Numbered from the stretch's first letter, positions 39,875 through 49,521 are shown. The stretch: DNA of 64,000 nt from Chitinophagaceae bacterium UBA4411 (GCA_002400415.1 DGQP01000004.1:186001-250000), one strand, 5' to 3'. Translations and numbers: made by a program. Notes: a model not told the origin generated them from the letters alone.

Positions 39875-40612
39875 ATGGAGCCGATACAATACATAATCGA
39901 AATTGCCACTTCTGATTTTGAAACAACAAAGTCAGCAGTGGAAGGTGGTGCAGACCGTATAGAACTTTGTGCCAACCTGGCTGAAGGCGGAACAACGCCT
40001 TCATATGGTACGATCATACAATGCCGTGAAGCTTTTACAGTTCATCTGTTTCCCATCATTCGCCCGAGAGGCGGTGATTTTTTATACACAGAAGAGGAAT
40101 ATTCCATCATGCTGAAAGAAGTAAAACTCTGTAAGCAACTGGGCTGTGACGGAGTTGTCATCGGTCTGCTGAACAGGGATGGAAGTGCAGATATCAAAAG
40201 AACAGCCGCACTGGTGGAAGCCGCTTATCCATTGGGTGTTACTTTTCACCGGGCATTTGACCGTTGCAGCAATCCTTTTGAAGCATTGGAACAATTAGTG
40301 GAAATTGGTTGTGAACGGATTTTGACTTCGGGACAAAAGCCGGCAGCCCCGGATGGGGTGGAATTGATAGCCGAATTGAACCGGGTAAGCGATGGCCGCA
40401 TCGTGATTATGCCGGGCAGCGGTGTCAGGAAAGAGAATATAAAAATGCTGGCAGAAAAAACAGGCTGTACAGAATTCCATTCTTCTTTAAGAGGGAAAGA
40501 AAAAAGTAAGATGGACTTTATTCACCCGTCCTTTATAGATTCGGAGGAGAGCTATATGAATAATTCCATTGATAAAGAAGAAGTCAGGGCTTTAAGGATA
40601 TTTCTGCAATAA
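39875..40612 (+). CDS. cutC: CutC family protein
   Basis: The protein has 245 residues from ATG 39875; the earlier TTG at 39863 is possible but less likely. TIM-barrel CutC signature: EIATSDFETTKSAVEGGADR, ANLAEGGTTPSYG, FPIIRPRGGDFLYT, GVVIGLLNRDGS, VTFHRAFDRC, LTSGQKPAAPDG and IMPGSGVRKENI. Historically called a copper homeostasis protein, though its true reaction is uncertain. It follows the glycosylasparaginase by 42 bp and may be cotranscribed. A terminator follows at 40614. Confidence 0.95.
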   Translation: MEPIQYIIEIATSDFETTKSAVEGGADRIELCANLAEGGTTPSYGTIIQCREAFTVHLFPIIRPRGGDFLYTEEEYSIMLKEVKLCKQLGCDGVVIGLLNRDGSADIKRTAALVEAAYPLGVTFHRAFDRCSNPFEALEQLVEIGCERILTSGQKPAAPDGVELIAELNRVSDGRIVIMPGSGVRKENIKMLAEKTGCTEFHSSLRGKEKSKMDFIHPSFIDSEESYMNNSIDKEEVRALRIFLQ

Positions 40613-40613
40613 A

Positions 40614-40639
40614 AAACCATCCGTAAAAACGGATGGTTT
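40614..40639. terminator. Bidirectional hairpin between cutC and TonB receptor
   Basis: AAACCATCCGT - AAAA - ACGGATGGTTT, an 11-bp perfect stem, with A/T runs on both sides, between the convergent genes. Confidence 0.85.
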
Positions 40640-40672
40640 GAAAACTAGAAACTATCTGCTTTATGTAAGAAC

Positions 40673-43600
40673 TCAATTGAAGATATATCTTAAACCGATT
40701 TGCATCTGCCATCTTGAGTTCTGACCTGTACTATTCTGAAATGTGGAAGTCAATGGTATTTGGTTGCTGGCATCAAGATATGGGAAGCTGTAAACAGGTT
40801 TGCCTGCATTTACCCCGGTTGTTTCCACCCGTTTAAAATTCAGTAATGCGGTTCTGTTCGTTATTTTTGAAATCCCCCAGTTTTTATTCAGCAGGTTGCC
40901 AAAGTTGAAGATGTCCATGGTAAAGCGAAGCGTATTCATCTTGCCACTTACTTTCAGCATAAAATCCTGGGTGAAATTCAGATCAAGCCTTTTATAAAAA
41001 GGCAGCAATAACCCGTTTCTCTCCGCATACTGTCCTCTCCGGGTACTCAGGTAGGGATCCTGGTTGATATATGCATTCAGCTGATTCCAGATGATCGTTG
41101 TTGTCCTTGTATCGGCCGCATTCACTGTCTCCAGCACGATATCATTCTGATCTTTCGGAATATAAACAAGATCGTTGGTGGTAAGGCCATCATTGTTCAA
41201 ATCCCCGTTGATCGTGTAACTGGCTGTCCCGCCATTGGCAGCCTCGAAAGTAAGACCCAGAGAAGTTGCAAAATACTTTTTATACTCAAAGCGATAGAAA
41301 GCCGCGGCTATTACACGGTGAGGCTGATAGAAGTTAGAGAACGATACGGCTTCATCATTCGGATCACCGGATACCTGGCGGTCTCTCCAGATGGATTGCG
41401 CGATAGAACCACCATCGTTGACAGATTTACTTTTGCCGTAGGTATATGCCAGCATAGTATAAAGATTCTTTACATTCCGCTGTAACTGTAAGGTTACATT
41501 ATAGGTATAACCTTTCGATGTATTCGTCATCAGGATTGCATCGCTGATATTCGGATTACTGGCAGTCTCACCACCGGCGCCGCTGTATATTTTAGATGAG
41601 GTATAACGGACACGTTTATCAGAACCGGCCAGTGCGGTACCCGAAGAAGGCAGGTTGATATTCTGGTGATAAACAGCATTGACATCTTTTGAATAGATAC
41701 CTTCCAGGGTGGCCGTGATATTGCCTGGTAACTTCCTGTCAATTGCCAGGTTCGTTCTGAATAATTGCGGGAATTTGAAGTCCTTCTCAGTGATAGCCAG
41801 GTTATAGCTCGTATTTGCCGCACCATTAGAAGGCCTGTATGCATTTACATCCGGGTTAAAAGCAGTACCTGTTGTTCTGACAAATGAACCGAAGTCAACC
41901 CCGTTGTTTGAAGCCTGGTTGCTGATCCACACAAATGGGGGAGGACCGGAGAAGATACCAATCCCGCCACGTACCTGTGTTTTTTTGTCCCCGTTCACAT
42001 CCCAGTTAAAACCCACTCTTGGGCTGAACAATACAGAGTTCTTGGGAGCTTTTCCTGTTTCAATGCGAACTCCGTTCCGGTAAGTCAGTGCGTCTGCATT
42101 CGTGTTACTGATAAAATTTTGTTTGAAGATTGGCATATCTGCCCTTAATCCATAAGTCAGGATCAGGTTGTTGTTCACATTCCATTTGTCCTGAGCAAAG
42201 AAGCCTAATTGCAAAGTAGAAACATCTGCAAATGGGAATTCACCATTCTTACGGGCTGAGTACCTCAGCTCATACCTTGTGGCGTTTGCTGTTCCGTTAT
42301 TGGCACTGTTATAAAAATCCTGGAGGCTGGCAAAGCGGTAAGCGCCATAATAGTTAGGGGCAAAACCGTTCCTGAATTTGTTGAATGTATTTTGTGTTCC
42401 GAATGTCAGGGTGTGTTTTCCTTTAAAGAGAGTTACCACATCATTCAGTTGCCAGGTATCTGTATTCAACTGGTTGAAAGCTGTAAACGGTTCATAACCG
42501 AAGGCTGTGAAAGAGAGGCCTGCGCCATTTTCAATATCCACCAGGGGGAACGTGCCGCCCGGGCTGCTGCGGAAATCTCTCAACTGGTTGTAGCCCACCT
42601 GTAATTTGTTAGAGAGCTTGTTGCTGATACGGCTGTTCAGCTCTGCAATGACAATATTGAAGTTGTTATTGATCACATAAGAAGAAGCAAAGAAAGGCAT
42701 CGCTGTTGTGCTGGGTTGACGGTTGTTGCCGGGAGCACCGCTGTTACTTGGCGGAACATTCCGGTATGATTTCAGGTAATAATAGTTAACGTTCAGTGTA
42801 TGCTTCTTATTAATATTAAAATCAACCCTGGCTGTTACCTTATCACTGTAGGTATCAAATGTATAATTCTCAAAAGGACCGGCTTCGTAGCCATACTTTG
42901 TTTTCAGGAAGGCAGACAATGCTTCCAGGTCTTCTGCTTTTGCCTGGGAAATACCAACTCCCGATGAACCGTTGCGGCTGGCAACAAGGCTGGTGGCCGG
43001 GGTACTCACTCTTTCCTGTTCGCCGCTGATAAAAAAGAATAACCTGTTCTTGATGATCGGGCCGCCCACACTGAGTCCGCGGTTATTAAAATCAAATTGT
43101 TGTTTTGCCAGTTTGGTCGGACCAACTTTCAAACCTGTAAGCCCCGGGCTTTTCCAATAACTGTAAATGGTTCCTTTAATATCGTTGGTCCCGCTTTTGG
43201 TAACTGAGTTGATGCCGGCTCCGGTAAATCCTCCCAGTGTTACATCGTATGGGGCAATGTTTACCTGTATCTGATCGAGTGCATCAATACTGATAGGTTG
43301 TGAATTGGTTTGCCCGCCCAGACCTGCAGCCAGCCCAAACGTATTATTGAATGAAGCCCCGTTTACGGTAAGGTTATTATAAGAGTTAGCTCTTCCGGCA
43401 AAACTGCTCGTGCCATACGTGGCGTTACTGTTTGCGGTGGGTGTTAACCGGGTGAAATCATTAATGCTCCGGTTAATCGTTGGTAAACGATCGATCTGCT
43501 GACGATTGATCACTTCGGCAGAGCCGGTTCTGCTCTTATTAAATATTTTATCAGAACGGGTGGCTGATACCACAACTTCCTTCATTTCGCCGGAAGCAGG

Positions 43601-43930
43601 GGTAAGACTGAAGTCAGCTTTAAATGCCTGTCCTAACGTCAGGATAATATCATTCAGCTTATCTTCATTAAAACCAACATAGGTTACAGAGATAACGTAA
43701 GGCCCGCCAACTCTTACATTGGCAAGATTGTATCTTCCGTCTTTCCGGGAAGTAGTGGTGTATTTGGTTCCTGTAGGCTGATGAAGAGCTGTTATTGTAG
43801 CGCCAGTTAGTGTTGTTCCATTTTTTTCGGTAACAATTCCCTGTATTTCAGCAGTTGTTTCCTGTGCTGCCAGGGATAAATAGCCCAATGAAACAATAAG
43901 AATAAAGAGTAGAGATTTTAATCGCTGCAT
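40673..43930 (-). CDS. TonB-dependent receptor, Oar-like, with carboxypeptidase-regulatory N-domain
   Basis: The protein has 1085 residues from ATG 43930 (signal MQRLKSLLFILIVSLGYLSL, AQETTA). Residues ~25-110 form a CarboxypepD_reg-like Ig domain (AEIQGIVTEKNGTTLTGATI, RYNLANVRVGGPYVISVTYV). The plug (about 130-260) includes EVINRQQIDRLPTINRSIND, YNNLTVNGASFNNTFGLA, IDALDQIQVNIAPYDVTLGG and FTGAGINSVTKSGTNDIKG, as in Oar-type outer-membrane receptors, then a long beta-barrel ending in QMQIGLRYIFN. It is not followed by a SusD gene, so it is not a classical starch-utilisation pair. Ligand is unknown; it stands next to the sugar-oxidation locus but transcribed from its own unit. Confidence 0.93.
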   Translation of the reverse strand: MQRLKSLLFILIVSLGYLSLAAQETTAEIQGIVTEKNGTTLTGATITALHQPTGTKYTTTSRKDGRYNLANVRVGGPYVISVTYVGFNEDKLNDIILTLGQAFKADFSLTPASGEMKEVVVSATRSDKIFNKSRTGSAEVINRQQIDRLPTINRSINDFTRLTPTANSNATYGTSSFAGRANSYNNLTVNGASFNNTFGLAAGLGGQTNSQPISIDALDQIQVNIAPYDVTLGGFTGAGINSVTKSGTNDIKGTIYSYWKSPGLTGLKVGPTKLAKQQFDFNNRGLSVGGPIIKNRLFFFISGEQERVSTPATSLVASRNGSSGVGISQAKAEDLEALSAFLKTKYGYEAGPFENYTFDTYSDKVTARVDFNINKKHTLNVNYYYLKSYRNVPPSNSGAPGNNRQPSTTAMPFFASSYVINNNFNIVIAELNSRISNKLSNKLQVGYNQLRDFRSSPGGTFPLVDIENGAGLSFTAFGYEPFTAFNQLNTDTWQLNDVVTLFKGKHTLTFGTQNTFNKFRNGFAPNYYGAYRFASLQDFYNSANNGTANATRYELRYSARKNGEFPFADVSTLQLGFFAQDKWNVNNNLILTYGLRADMPIFKQNFISNTNADALTYRNGVRIETGKAPKNSVLFSPRVGFNWDVNGDKKTQVRGGIGIFSGPPPFVWISNQASNNGVDFGSFVRTTGTAFNPDVNAYRPSNGAANTSYNLAITEKDFKFPQLFRTNLAIDRKLPGNITATLEGIYSKDVNAVYHQNINLPSSGTALAGSDKRVRYTSSKIYSGAGGETASNPNISDAILMTNTSKGYTYNVTLQLQRNVKNLYTMLAYTYGKSKSVNDGGSIAQSIWRDRQVSGDPNDEAVSFSNFYQPHRVIAAAFYRFEYKKYFATSLGLTFEAANGGTASYTINGDLNNDGLTTNDLVYIPKDQNDIVLETVNAADTRTTTIIWNQLNAYINQDPYLSTRRGQYAERNGLLLPFYKRLDLNFTQDFMLKVSGKMNTLRFTMDIFNFGNLLNKNWGISKITNRTALLNFKRVETTGVNAGKPVYSFPYLDASNQIPLTSTFQNSTGQNSRWQMQIGLRYIFN

Positions 43931-44054
43931 AGCCGGTAATTTTGTTTGGCAGCAAAGTTGCAGCGGCAATATTTTTAAATCTTTGCAGGAAAGTTATGAA
44001 ATCATTAACCATATCAGCTTGTTAAAAGGGATACCGTTATCCGGTTACTTAAAC

Positions 44055-44090
44055 CAAAAAGCCTGCATTATTAATAATGCAGGCTTTTTG
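44055..44090. terminator. Terminator of the sugar-oxidation operon (minus strand)
   Basis: A perfect 36-bp palindrome, CAAAAAGCCTGCATTATT followed by its exact reverse complement, with T-run on the minus strand. It ends the operon 49521-44109 and lies 125 bp upstream of the TonB receptor start. Confidence 0.85.
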
Positions 44091-44108
44091 ATAACAGAAA
44101 ATTAATGA

Positions 44109-44987
44109 TCAGATTTTTAAGTTCTTCATATAGGCGGCATCTGTTTTTGCCGCTTCAGTTGAACTGCCATTGGGATAGGCTTCCTGCTCTACAATAAAAT
44201 ACTCCATGCCGTTTGATCTGGCAGTCTTTAATATTTTACTCCAGTTCAGTGCACCGGTACCCAGGTCAACTGAATTCTTCCCGTTGTCAGCTCCGGGTGT
44301 TTTGCTGCGGTCTTTTACATGGCAAAGACGAAAGCGGTTGGGATATTTTTTTAACCAGGTTTCAATATCTTCATTCGCAGCTGCCACCCAATACATATCC
44401 AGTTCAAAATCCACTAAAGAGGCATCGGTGCCATTCATCAGTATGTCCTGCGGCAGTTGCCCTTCTAAAGGTTTAAAAGTATAATCATGGTTATGGTAAG
44501 CGAAGCGGATACCGTTCTTTTTGCAGATTTCACCTTTCTGGTTGAACTCATCAGCGAATTTCTTAAAATCATCCAGTGATTTTTGCGGGCCTTTCCAGGG
44601 ACAGATCAGGTATTTCATACCTATTGCAGCAGCTTCAGCCGCTTTCTTTTCAAAATCTTTACTGATATCGCAGTGTGAAGACACGAGAGACATCCCGAGA
44701 TCATCCATATATTTTTTAAAGCCGGTATTACCCATGCCCCAGAACATGCCCTGTTCTCCTTCATAGCTCTCTATCTGCTTATAGCCAAAGGAAGATAAAT
44801 TTTTCAAAACAGTTTTGGGATCAGCTCCGATCACATCCCGCAGGGTATATAACTGGATACCGATTTTTTTGATCTTTGCAGCCTCTTCACAGGAGGAAAA
44901 GACTGATAATCCTGTCAGGCTGCTTAACGCAAAACCTGTGGTAACCCCGCCTGTAATTTTTATAAATTTTCTTCTGTTGTATTGCAT
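44109..44987 (-). CDS. Secreted TIM-barrel sugar (phosphate) isomerase/epimerase-like protein
   Basis: The protein has 292 residues. The N-terminus MQYNRRKFIKITGGVTTGFA is Tat-like and VFSSCEE looks like a lipobox, so it is exported and perhaps lipid-anchored. AP-endonuclease-2/xylose-isomerase-like barrel: KKIGIQLYTLRDVIGADP, MKYLICPWKGP, IRFAYHNHDYTF, ASLVDFELDMYWVAAANE, FRLCHVKDRS and MEYFIVEQEAYP supply His, Asp, Asp/Glu metal ligands. It is the last gene of the minus-strand operon with a GMC dehydrogenase. A periplasmic isomerase in a sugar-oxidation locus probably acts on oxidised sugars. Confidence 0.9.
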   Translation of the reverse strand: MQYNRRKFIKITGGVTTGFALSSLTGLSVFSSCEEAAKIKKIGIQLYTLRDVIGADPKTVLKNLSSFGYKQIESYEGEQGMFWGMGNTGFKKYMDDLGMSLVSSHCDISKDFEKKAAEAAAIGMKYLICPWKGPQKSLDDFKKFADEFNQKGEICKKNGIRFAYHNHDYTFKPLEGQLPQDILMNGTDASLVDFELDMYWVAAANEDIETWLKKYPNRFRLCHVKDRSKTPGADNGKNSVDLGTGALNWSKILKTARSNGMEYFIVEQEAYPNGSSTEAAKTDAAYMKNLKI

Positions 44988-45011
44988 CTTTCTGTTTTAA
45001 GTTATTATAAT

Positions 45012-45650
45012 TTATTCAGCCCAGGCTTTATCTCCTTTGGCATAAGGGAATGCCCCGTCAAATTTACCGGGAACAGGGATGTGGCGTAAGGTTTCTGTCA
45101 TACCTGTTTTGGAAGTAAAGAACCCGAGCAGTGTCAGTTGTTTCATCATTGTATAATAATGACTGGGGGCTGCTTCAAATTCTTTCTGATCTTTCCAGGG
45201 CAGTTTTTCATTTTCTGCTTTCAATGCCTCTCGTTTAGGTTTATCAGCCTCATCTCTTTTTGTATTGAATTCTTTGGCTTCTTTTTCAAGACCAACCAGG
45301 AAGTCATGTCGTTGCTCCGGTGTACATTCTACAAAAGATTTACCGGTTGCTTTTTGGCAGGCTTCTTCAAGTTGTGCAATGCCATTGGTAAAAGCAGTTT
45401 GCTGGTTTTGCGTATAGCAGTCAGTAACCATGATCTTCATAAACTCACCAACCTTTGCCGCTTTGGCGCCTGGTGTAGCCGTAGCAGGGATGATGGTTTC
45501 GGCTACTTCATCCAGCAGGGCAATATTGGCAGCAGTAAAGCCGGCTTCTGTTTTGCCGGCAGTCTTGCAGCCGGTTAAAAATACTTCACCGCCGATGACA
45601 ACGCCACCGGTAACAACAGCGATCATTTTCAGTAGTTCTCTGCGATCCAT
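45012..45650 (-). CDS. Gluconate 2-dehydrogenase subunit 3 family protein
   Basis: The protein has 212 residues. It starts MDRRELLKMIAVVTGGVVIG and has a lipobox-like FLTGCKT, so it is exported by Tat or Sec. The family pattern is seen in NIALLDEVAETIIPATATPG, VGEFMKIMVTDCYT and LTLLGFFTSKTGMTETLRH. In gluconate dehydrogenases and glucoside 3-dehydrogenases this small subunit carries the Tat signal for export of the signal-less FAD subunit and helps its maturation. The GMC gene directly upstream lacks its own signal, which fits that role. Confidence 0.92.
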   Translation of the reverse strand: MDRRELLKMIAVVTGGVVIGGEVFLTGCKTAGKTEAGFTAANIALLDEVAETIIPATATPGAKAAKVGEFMKIMVTDCYTQNQQTAFTNGIAQLEEACQKATGKSFVECTPEQRHDFLVGLEKEAKEFNTKRDEADKPKREALKAENEKLPWKDQKEFEAAPSHYYTMMKQLTLLGFFTSKTGMTETLRHIPVPGKFDGAFPYAKGDKAWAE

Positions 45651-45673
45651 ATCTAACGATTTTGAATTAGTGA

Positions 45674-47353
45674 TTAAAGATTTCCTTTTTTCAATTCATC
45701 CACGGCAAAATTGGCGGCTCTTGCTGTCAGCGCCATATAGGTCAGTGACGGGTTCACACAGGAGGCTGATGTCATACAGGCGCCATCGGTTACGAATACA
45801 TTCTTTGCATCCCAGACCTGGTTATTCCCATTGAGCACTGATGTTTTCGGATCACGACCCATCCGGGCAGTTCCCATTTCATGGATACCCATGCCCGGTG
45901 CATACCCATTATCAAAGGTATTCACGTTTTTCACACCGGCAGCTTCCAGCATTTCTTTCGCATCATTCATCATATCAATCCGCATCTTTTTTTCATTTTC
46001 TTTGATCTCCACATCAAAAGCCAGTACCGGTAAACCCCATTTGTCTTTCTTTTCTTTATCCAGGTAAATTTTATTTTCATGATACGGGAGCATTTCGCCG
46101 AATGCGGTAATACCCATACCCCAGTGATCACCTGCCACACTTAAGGCTTCTTTCAGATCAGCCCCAACAGTCATTTCCGCAATTTCAACGCCACGTCCGC
46201 GGCCTGCGCCACCCTGGTAGCCAAATCCTCTTACATAATCCCGTTTATCATCATAGACATTTCTGAACCGGGGAATATAAATCCCGGTTGGACGACGGCC
46301 ATATACATATTTATCTTCGAATCCTTCCATGGTGCCGCCGGCGCCGCACCTGAAGTGATGGTCCATTACATTATGTCCGAGTTCGCCACTGCTGCTGCCC
46401 AATCCGCCTTCCCATACATCCGTGGCAGAGTTCATCAGCACCCAGGCAGAATTCAATGCAGAAGCACAAACGAAAACGATCCTGGATTTGTATTCATAAG
46501 TCTTGTTTGTTTCTGCATCCAGTATTTCAACACCGGTTGCTTTTTTGGTATCCTTATCGTAGAGTATTCTTGTTACAATAGAGAAGGGGCGGAGCGTGAG
46601 ATTACCTGTTTTCATCGCTGCCGGTAAAGTGGCAGATTGTGTGCTGAAATAACCACCAAAGGGGCAACCTCTCCAGCAACGGTTACGGTACTGGCAATTG
46701 GTTCTGTCATAATGCGGTTCAGTAATATTCGCACTGCGGCCAATGATAAGATGGCGGGCGCCTTTATAATAGTCCTGTAATCTTTTCTTTACTTCTTTCT
46801 CCACGCAGTTCAGTTCCATAGCAGGCATGAAGTCGCCGTCGGGCAGTACTTCCAGCCCGTCTTTATTTCCCTGGATACCCGCAAATTTTTCAGCATAGCT
46901 GTACCAGGGAGCAATGTCATCATAACGGATCGGCCAGTCAACCGCGATGCCTTCTTTGAGATTCGCTTCGAAATCCCATTTGTTGAAACGGTAACTCTGG
47001 CGGCCCCACATTAAGGAACGGCCGCCTACATGATAGCCCCGGTACCAGTCGAAACGTTTCACTTCGGTGTAGGGGCTTTCTGTATCTTTTACCCAATAAT
47101 CAAGCACCGTTTCATTCAACGGATAATCTCTTTTCAATACCGGGTAATCGTTGATCATTTGCTGAGTTCGTCCGCCGCGGTGAGGAAACTCCCAGGATTC
47201 TTTATTGGCATTTACATAATCCTCTTTGTGCTTAATATTACGGCCACGTTCCAGCATGATCACTTTAAGTCCTTTCTCCGTCAGCTCTTTGGCAGCCCAG
47301 CCTCCGCTGATGCCGGAGCCGATTACGATTGCGTCAAATTGATTGTCAGCCAT
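45674..47353 (-). CDS. GMC-family FAD dehydrogenase (candidate glycoside 3-dehydrogenase)
   Basis: The protein has 559 residues, no signal peptide. Rossmann FAD-binding start FDAIVIGSGISGGWAAKELT, GGRSLMWGRQSYRF, and the C-terminal catalytic region with His in GIHEMGTARMG and Asn in ASCVNPSLTYMAL. A cysteine trio C220-x5-C226-x3-C230 in TNCQYRNRCWRGC resembles the Fe-S-binding site of FAD glucose dehydrogenases; that cofactor is inference. The enzyme would oxidise a sugar hydroxyl and pass electrons on, probably to cytochrome c. Subunit 3 is encoded 23 bp downstream. Oxidation at C3 of a glycoside is suggested by the PF06439 gene in the divergent operon. Confidence 0.9.
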   Translation of the reverse strand: MADNQFDAIVIGSGISGGWAAKELTEKGLKVIMLERGRNIKHKEDYVNANKESWEFPHRGGRTQQMINDYPVLKRDYPLNETVLDYWVKDTESPYTEVKRFDWYRGYHVGGRSLMWGRQSYRFNKWDFEANLKEGIAVDWPIRYDDIAPWYSYAEKFAGIQGNKDGLEVLPDGDFMPAMELNCVEKEVKKRLQDYYKGARHLIIGRSANITEPHYDRTNCQYRNRCWRGCPFGGYFSTQSATLPAAMKTGNLTLRPFSIVTRILYDKDTKKATGVEILDAETNKTYEYKSRIVFVCASALNSAWVLMNSATDVWEGGLGSSSGELGHNVMDHHFRCGAGGTMEGFEDKYVYGRRPTGIYIPRFRNVYDDKRDYVRGFGYQGGAGRGRGVEIAEMTVGADLKEALSVAGDHWGMGITAFGEMLPYHENKIYLDKEKKDKWGLPVLAFDVEIKENEKKMRIDMMNDAKEMLEAAGVKNVNTFDNGYAPGMGIHEMGTARMGRDPKTSVLNGNNQVWDAKNVFVTDGACMTSASCVNPSLTYMALTARAANFAVDELKKGNL

Positions 47354-47396
47354 GCGTTTGATTTTCGGGTTTTCGTTTTAAATAGGTCTTTATATA

Positions 47397-48287
47397 TTAT
47401 ACGTCACATATCCGGATTGCTTTTTTTAAAGCAGCTATCTTGTCTTTATTTTCTTTAAAAGAGGGGATGAACTCCTGGGCCACATATCCCTGGTAACCGG
47501 TGGAAAGAATAGCTTTCATGATGGCAGGGTAGAAGAGTTCCTGCGTCTCATCTATTTCATGACGACCCGGCACCCCGGCAGTATGATAATGACCAAAATA
47601 AAAATGGTTGTTCTGAATGGTCCGGATCACATCGCCTTCATTGATCTGCATATGATAGATATCGTATAACAGTTTGAAATTAGGTGAACCCAACCTTTTA
47701 CAGAGTTCAACTCCCCAGGCACTTTTATCGGCCATATAATCTTTATGATCCACTTTACTGTTAAATAACTCCATCTGGATAATGACATTGTTTTGTTCTG
47801 CCAGCGCCATTATTTTTTTCAATCCTTCCACGCAATTTTTCAATCCTGTTTCATCATCCATCCCATTGCGATTGCCACTGAAACAGATCAGGTTTTTATA
47901 GCCGGCTTTTGCCAGCAGGGGAATGGCTTCAGTAAAATCCCTGATCAGCCATTCATGATTCTTTTTATCATTCCATCCTTCTGTCAGGCTTATTTTTCCG
48001 GCCGTATAGCACATGGAACAGGTGATGCCGTGCTGCTGTATGACCGGCCAGTCTTTAGGAGCCAGCAGGTCGATAGCGGAGAATTTTAGTTTTTTCACCA
48101 CTCCGCAGAGTTCTTCCAGCGGAAGAAAATTGTAGGTCCAGGAACAAACAGAATGGTTGATATTCCCTTTCAAAGCATATTCATTTCCTGCAAGGGAAAC
48201 AAATGAGCTTAGTGCAGGGATAGCTGTGGCAGCCAGGGAGCCGGCGGCTGCAGTTTTAAGCCATTTTCTTCTTGACGGGTTATTCAT
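47397..48287 (-). CDS. Secreted hydroxypyruvate-isomerase-like TIM barrel protein
   Basis: The protein has 296 residues from ATG 48287 (Tat signal MNNPSRRKWLKTAAAGSLAA; a longer upstream frame overlaps the permease and is rejected). The isomerase pattern includes LKFSAIDLLAPKDWPVIQQH, NVIIQMELFNSKVDH (Glu ligand), FKLLYDIYHMQINEGD (Asp/His) and IMKAILSTGYQGYVAQEFIP (Glu), as in hydroxypyruvate isomerase (Hyi) and relatives. Export by Tat is unusual for this family but common for sugar-locus homologues in Bacteroidota. It sits between the permease and the GMC dehydrogenase genes. Exact substrate is unknown. Confidence 0.9.
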   Translation of the reverse strand: MNNPSRRKWLKTAAAGSLAATAIPALSSFVSLAGNEYALKGNINHSVCSWTYNFLPLEELCGVVKKLKFSAIDLLAPKDWPVIQQHGITCSMCYTAGKISLTEGWNDKKNHEWLIRDFTEAIPLLAKAGYKNLICFSGNRNGMDDETGLKNCVEGLKKIMALAEQNNVIIQMELFNSKVDHKDYMADKSAWGVELCKRLGSPNFKLLYDIYHMQINEGDVIRTIQNNHFYFGHYHTAGVPGRHEIDETQELFYPAIMKAILSTGYQGYVAQEFIPSFKENKDKIAALKKAIRICDV

Positions 48288-48300
48288 TTTTGAGAATGAT

Positions 48301-49521
48301 TTAGCTGGCTTTCTTTTCGTCACGGAAAGAGATGGCAAATAATAAAAAGACAGCAGCTGCAATAGCCGCAGGTATCAGCCAGATCATTTTATAATCAAAA
48401 CCGGTAGCTGTCTGGTAAGAATCGGTGATCATGCCTGCAATCTTAAAGCCAATCAGCATCCCCACACCATAAGTGGCTAATGTAATAAGCCCCTGTGCAG
48501 CACTTTTTACTTTTTCCCCGGCTTTTGAGTTGGTATAAATCTGCCCGGAAACAAAAAAGAAATCATAACAGATGCCATGAAGAGCAATACCGGTGAGCAG
48601 CATAAAACTTAATTCCCCGGCATTACCAAACGCAAACAATACATACCGTAATGCCCAGGCCAGCATGCCTGCCAGAATAGTTTTCTTAAACCCGAATTTG
48701 CTGAAGAAAACCGGCAAAGCCAGTAAGAACAGCACTTCAGATATCTGGCCAATGGTCATTTTGCCGGTCGGGTTTGCAACGCCAATATTGGATAAAAAAG
48801 AGTTTGTACTCTGGTAATAAAAGGCAAGCGGGATACAGATTAGTATGGAAGCGATGAAGAATACTGCAAAATTTTTATCCTTTAATAATTTGAGAGCATC
48901 CAGACCCAGTATCTGGCTGATGCTGACTTTTTCCCCGCCGCTTTTGGCGGGAGGTGTTTTAGGCAAAGTGAAACTCATCAATCCTAAAACAAGAGCTGCC
49001 ACCCCGGAAAGAAGGAACGTGTTTTTAAGCATTCCGTTGGCTGTATTTTCTTTAGAATCCCAGTGAAAAAGATAACTGATCAGCAGGCCTGCCACGATCC
49101 AGCCAATGGTGCCCCAGATACGGATACTGGAGAATTCTTTTTCCGGGTCTTTCATTTGATTGAAAGAAACTGAATTCACCAGCGCCAGGGTTGGCATATA
49201 AAGAACCATGTAAACAAAAACATAAGGATAGAAAGCTGTAATATCAGCTGCATTATACATCTGGTACATTAATGCAGCACCAATAATATGTAATACACCC
49301 AGAATTTTTTCGGCATTAAAATACCGGTCAGCAATCAGGCCAATGATAAAAGGAGCAATAATAGCGCCCCATGACTGGGTGGAAAATACCTGGCCGATCT
49401 GTTCGCCATCTGCTTTTAAGTTAGTAGGCAAGAAATTTCCCAGCGTCACAAACCATCCACCCCAGATAAAAAATTCAAGAAACATCATTACAGAAAGCTG
49501 AATACGGGTAGTAGATTTCAT
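48301..49521 (-). CDS. MFS permease, nucleoside:H+ symporter-like
   Basis: The protein has 406 residues from ATG 49521 (MKSTTRIQLSVMMFLEFFIW). Twelve hydrophobic helices, with the family pattern WGGWFVTLGNFLPTNL, GQVFSTQSWGAIIAPFIIGL, IADRYFNAEKILG and GICYDFFFVSGQIYTN. This matches the Nuc_H_symport branch of the MFS, which in Bacteroidota often belongs to sugar loci and may not carry nucleosides. It is the first gene of the minus-strand operon. It would import the product or substrate of the periplasmic oxidation. A palindrome CCCGCC/GGCGGG (48934-48951) lies in the coding sequence of a central loop (PPAKSGGEK). Confidence 0.9.
   Translation of the reverse strand: MKSTTRIQLSVMMFLEFFIWGGWFVTLGNFLPTNLKADGEQIGQVFSTQSWGAIIAPFIIGLIADRYFNAEKILGVLHIIGAALMYQMYNAADITAFYPYVFVYMVLYMPTLALVNSVSFNQMKDPEKEFSSIRIWGTIGWIVAGLLISYLFHWDSKENTANGMLKNTFLLSGVAALVLGLMSFTLPKTPPAKSGGEKVSISQILGLDALKLLKDKNFAVFFIASILICIPLAFYYQSTNSFLSNIGVANPTGKMTIGQISEVLFLLALPVFFSKFGFKKTILAGMLAWALRYVLFAFGNAGELSFMLLTGIALHGICYDFFFVSGQIYTNSKAGEKVKSAAQGLITLATYGVGMLIGFKIAGMITDSYQTATGFDYKMIWLIPAAIAAAVFLLFAISFRDEKKAS

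Noticed and set aside
40673..43930. SusC of a SusCD pair
   Set aside because: No SusD-like lipoprotein gene follows, and the plug is Oar-like.
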